Below, in pieces: positions 60,744-64,000 of a DNA stretch of 64,000 nt. Within the stretch, counting starts at the first letter, position 1; each line of letters starts with the position of its first letter. A model generated the notes under the pieces. That model was not told the origin of the DNA. It saw only the letters and a program-made list of their open reading frames with translations, and made no database searches. The translations under genes and the position numbers were made by a program. Origin of the DNA: PALSA-612 sp963742925 (lineage in GTDB: Bacteria; Actinomycetota; Thermoleophilia; Gaiellales; Gaiellaceae); assembly GCA_963742925.1 (NCBI GenBank), contig CAVUNV010000008.1, positions 248,001 through 312,000 on the forward strand, written 5' to 3'.

Positions 60744-63700
60744 GTGGAGTTCCGGATTCTTGGACCGCTCGAGGTCGCCCGGAACGGAGCGGTCCTCTCG
60801 CTCGGCGGCGGAAAGCAGAGGGCGTTGCTCGCCGTCCTCCTGCTGCACCGGAACGAGGTCGTACCGACCGACGTCCTGATCGAGGACCTCTGGAGTGGGA
60901 GCCCGCCCGCGACCGCGGGCAAGATCGTCCAGCTCTACGTTTCCCAGCTCCGCAAGTCGCTCGGGGACGACGTTCTGGTCACGCGCTCGCCGGGCTACGT
61001 GCTCAGGGTCGAGCCCGGGCATATCGATGCCGAACGTGCGGAATCGCTGCTCGCCGACGGCCGCCGCTCGCTCGCAGAAGGATCACCTGACGCGGCCGCG
61101 GCCACGCTCCGGGAGGCCCTCGGCCTCTGGCGCGGGCCGGCGTTCGCCGACTTCGCGTACGAGGACTTCGCGCAGCGTGAGATCGCGCGCCTCGAAGAGG
61201 TTCGACTGGCGGCCCTCGAGGAGCGGATCGAGGCCGACCTCGTGCTGGGACGTCATGCGGATCTCGCCGTCGAGCTCGAGGCGCTCGTCGACCGGCATCC
61301 GTTGCGGGAGCGTCTCCGCGCCCAGCTCGCGCTCGCTCTCTACCGGTGCGGCCGCCAGGCAGAGGCTCTCGCGACACTGCGCGAGGGACGGCTCGTCCTC
61401 GACCAGGAGCTCGGGCTCGAGCCAGGACCGGCGCTGCAGGAGCTCGAGCGCCGGATCCTGCAGCACGATCCTGCGCTCGAGGCGCCGGTGCGCGTCGAGC
61501 CGCCCGGGGAGAGCAGAGTCGCGACCCTCGTGCCTCCGACACTCAGGCGGCGGGGGCCGGCGTTCGTCGTCGTCGGTGCGCTGCTGCTCGGAGCCGGTGT
61601 CTCGGCGTTGGCGTTCGAGCTGACGGCGGCCGCGCACAGGTCGCGACTGCAGACGGCGAACGCTGTCGGGCTAATCGATCCCGGGACGAATCGTCTGGTC
61701 GACGCGGTGCCGATCGGCGGCCGCCCGGGAGCTCTCAGCGCAGGCGCCGGCTCACTCTGGGTTGCCAACACTGACGATGCAACGGTTGCCCGCGTCGATC
61801 CCCGGTCGCGGCGCCTGACCGCGACGATCCCGACGGGCATCGTGGCGGACGCGCTCGCCGCGAACGGCGACTCGGTCTGGGCCGTCACCGGATCGACGAG
61901 CGACCCGTTCGTGACGGCAAAGCGCATCGATCCGCGCTTCGACGCCGTCGGCGAGACGATCAGAGTGCCGACGTCGCCGGGAGGATCAGCCAACGTGGCG
62001 GTCGCGAACCACTCACCTTGGATTGCACCCACGTTCGGTTTCGTCACGCACGTCGAGCGCTCGGGACGCGTCCTTCGGCGGATCGATCCGCGCAGCGATC
62101 CGACGTCGATCGCGATCGGCGCAGGAGTGATCTGGATCGTCGACAGGTACGCGGGCACGCTCACGAAGATCGACACGCAGGGTGTCTTGACGACGACCCC
62201 CGTCGGCAACGGGCCGACTGGGGTGGCGATCGGCGCCGGCGCCGTCTGGGTGATCGACAGCCTCGATGACCTCCTGGTGCGGGTGGACGCCCGGAGCGCC
62301 ACCGTCAGGGCAACCGTCCGGGTGGGGAGGTCCCCAGCCGCGGTCACGGTCGCAGCGGGCTCGGTGTGGGTTGCGAACCGCCGCGATCGAACTGTCTCGA
62401 GGATCGATCCGCGAACCAATCGGGTGACGGCAACGATCGACGTGCGCGGCAGTCCCGAGGGACTCGCCGCTGCGAACGGCGGCGTCTGGGTGACCCTCCA
62501 GGCGCCGGTCGCCGAGGGGGCAACGTTGGCCGGCCACGGCGTGCTTCGTCTCAACGTCGAGAACGACATCGGATCTCTCGATCCGGCGATCGCCTACAGC
62601 AACTACGCGTCGCAACTCGAATACGCCACATGCGCGAAGCTCCTCAACTACGCCGATCGGCCGTCGCCCGGAGGGTCGCGCCTCGAACCGGAGGTGGCCG
62701 AGGCTCTTCCCGCCCTGTCGGCGGACCGCAGGACGTATACGTTCACGATCCGGACGGGCTTTCGCTTCTCGCCGCCGTCCAACCAGCCCGTCACGGCGCA
62801 AACCTTCAAGGACACGATCGAGCGAACCCTCGACCCGAGAGCACATAGCCCGGCCCAGCAGTACGCGCAGGACATCGTCGGCGAGCGGGCCTACGCGGCC
62901 GGGACGGCGAGGCACATTCGCGGGATCGTCGTGCATGAGAACAGGCTCGTCATCCGACTCCAGGCGCCGGCGCCCGACCTTCCGATCCGCCTCGCTCTTC
63001 CATTCTTCTGCGCCGTGCCCTCCGGCACGCCTGTCGATCCTCGCGGCCTGCGCACGATCCCCTCGGCCGGCCCCTACTACCTCGCTGCCTACGCACGGAA
63101 CGACGCGGTCGTCCTGAAGCGCAATCCGAACTACTCCGGCCCCCGGCCGCGGCACGCGCAGGAGATCGACGTCCAGATCGGCGTCGGCCGAACCGAAACC
63201 GTCCGCGACGTGGAGGCCGGGCGGGTCGACTACGCCCTCGACGGCATCCCCCCTGACCAGGCGACACGACTCACGCGACGCTACGGAGCTAACAGTCCAG
63301 CCGGGAAGGCAGGCCGGCAACAGTACTTCGTCAACCCGCTTCCGGGGGTCTTCTACCTCGCCCTCAACACCAGCCGGCCGCTGTTCTCGAGCGTGCGCAT
63401 GCGCCAGGCGGTCAACTACGCAATCGACCGTCGCGCCCTGGCACGCCTGGGAACGCGCGCGACCGGCCTGCCCGGCATCCCAACCGACCAGTACCTCCCT
63501 CCGGGCATGCCCGGCTATCGAGACGTCTCGATCTACCCCATCGACCCGAACCTGAAGGAGGCACGACGGCTCGCCGACGGGCGCCACGGCACGGCCGTGC
63601 TGTACACGTGCGACACTCCGCCGTGCCGGCAGGCCGCCGCGATCGTCAAGCGCGACCTGGCAAGGATCGGCATCGACGTCCAGATCAAGATCTTCGGATA

Positions 63701-64000
63701 CGGCGTGCGCGTCGCCAAGATCGCGACGAAAGGGGAGCCGTTCGACATCGGCGAGATCGGATGGAGCGCCGACTACCAGGACCCGGCGAACTTCCTGAAC
63801 GAGCTGTTCGACGGCCAGCTCGATTCTCGCCGCACGGAGGAACGAACTTCTCCTACTTCGACGGACCCGTCCTACGACCGGAAGCTCCGTAGCCGCCGCG
63901 AAGCTGTTCCGGCCCGACCGGTACCGCGTCTACGGCGCCGCTCGACGCGGATCTAATCCGCAACGCCGCGCCGATGGTCGCTTACGGGTGCCGACCAACG
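60744..64000 (+). CDS. Fusion of SARP/BTAD regulator, membrane span, YVTN beta-propeller and family-5 solute-binding protein (runs off the window)
   Basis: A protein of more than 1050 residues. Residues 1-90: OmpR/SARP winged helix (EFRILGPLEVARNGAVLSLG, PPATAGKIVQLYVSQLRKSL). About 95-240: BTAD (FADFAYEDFAQREIARLEEV, GRHADLAVELEALVDRHPLR). About 272-293: one membrane span (PAFVVVGALLLGAGVSALAF). About 305-585: YVTN-type blades (LWVANTDDATVARVD, VWVANRRDRTVSRIDPRT). From about 598: SBP_bac_5 domain (LNVENDIGSLDPAIAYSNYA, LALNTSRPLFSSVRMRQAVN). Past 63835 several frameshifts break the end of the binding domain, but conserved text (DADLIRNAAPMVAYG) continues to the edge. So a DNA-binding head inside and a ligand-binding body outside, in one chain. 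Confidence 0.85.

Overview
The window looks like a chromosomal contig from a GC-rich actinobacterium. The signs are pervasive GTG and TTG starts, F420-type PPOX proteins, several molybdenum hydroxylase operons, an ECF42-type sigma factor with YCII partners, and short -10 boxes placed 6-10 nt before start codons as in leaderless actinobacterial mRNAs. A Thermoleophilia/Gaiellales-like soil organism is my best guess, but this is inference from gene content only. Most genes lie in tight operons joined by GTGA, ATGA or TTGA overlaps. About 20 single-base frameshifts break otherwise well-conserved proteins. Most are extra bases, which suggests consensus errors rather than real gene decay, so split genes are annotated as whole genes here.

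Region by region. (1) 1-9311, minus strand: a branched-chain-type ABC transporter (LivH, LivM, binding protein, LivG, LivF) runs into a beta-propeller lipoprotein, a split Tm-1-like pair (UPF0261 plus TIM barrel), a cupin and a medium-chain dehydrogenase. (2) 9421-12086: a LarA-like protein, two small proteins and a PPOX protein. (3) 12283-19943: a strictly overlapping operon of PfkB kinase, FAD amine oxidase, a three-subunit molybdenum hydroxylase, an acyl-CoA ligase and an enoyl-CoA hydratase. (4) 20017-25338, minus strand: NIPSNAP, SDR, cupin, a ThDP enzyme, SRPBCC, RidA and an amidase. (5) 25374-36487: methyltransferase, GNAT, then a YCII gene cut in two by a 7.6-kb segment. That segment carries a second damaged YCII gene, an IS982 and an IS3 element, a two-part beta-propeller lipoprotein, a truncated TadG-like protein and three copies of a 37-bp repeat. 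The second half of the YCII gene then joins the ECF42 sigma gene. (6) 36490-50107: RraA, acyl-CoA synthetase, BBE-type oxidase, thioesterase, subtilase, a dehydrogenase/isochorismatase/SMP-30 operon, MsrB, and a molybdenum-hydroxylase maturation cluster (MoxR ATPase, CoxE, two XdhC-like proteins). (7) 50300-64000: a subtilase with Trp-Ser-Gly repeats, a GGDEF/EAL protein, a second molybdenum hydroxylase whose large subunit may be split in two, a cupin, a tautomerase, and a very large regulator-plus-solute-binding fusion that runs off the end.

The theme is uptake and oxidative breakdown of small organic acids or heterocycles: transporters, two molybdenum hydroxylases with their maturation factors, CoA ligases, hydratase, amidase, tautomerase and many cupins. 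The most unusual items are the 7.6-kb interruption of the YCII-sigma operon with its repeat, the possible four-subunit molybdenum hydroxylase, and the fusion of a SARP/BTAD regulator, one membrane segment, a beta-propeller and a family-5 solute-binding protein. No tRNA, rRNA or CRISPR array was found.
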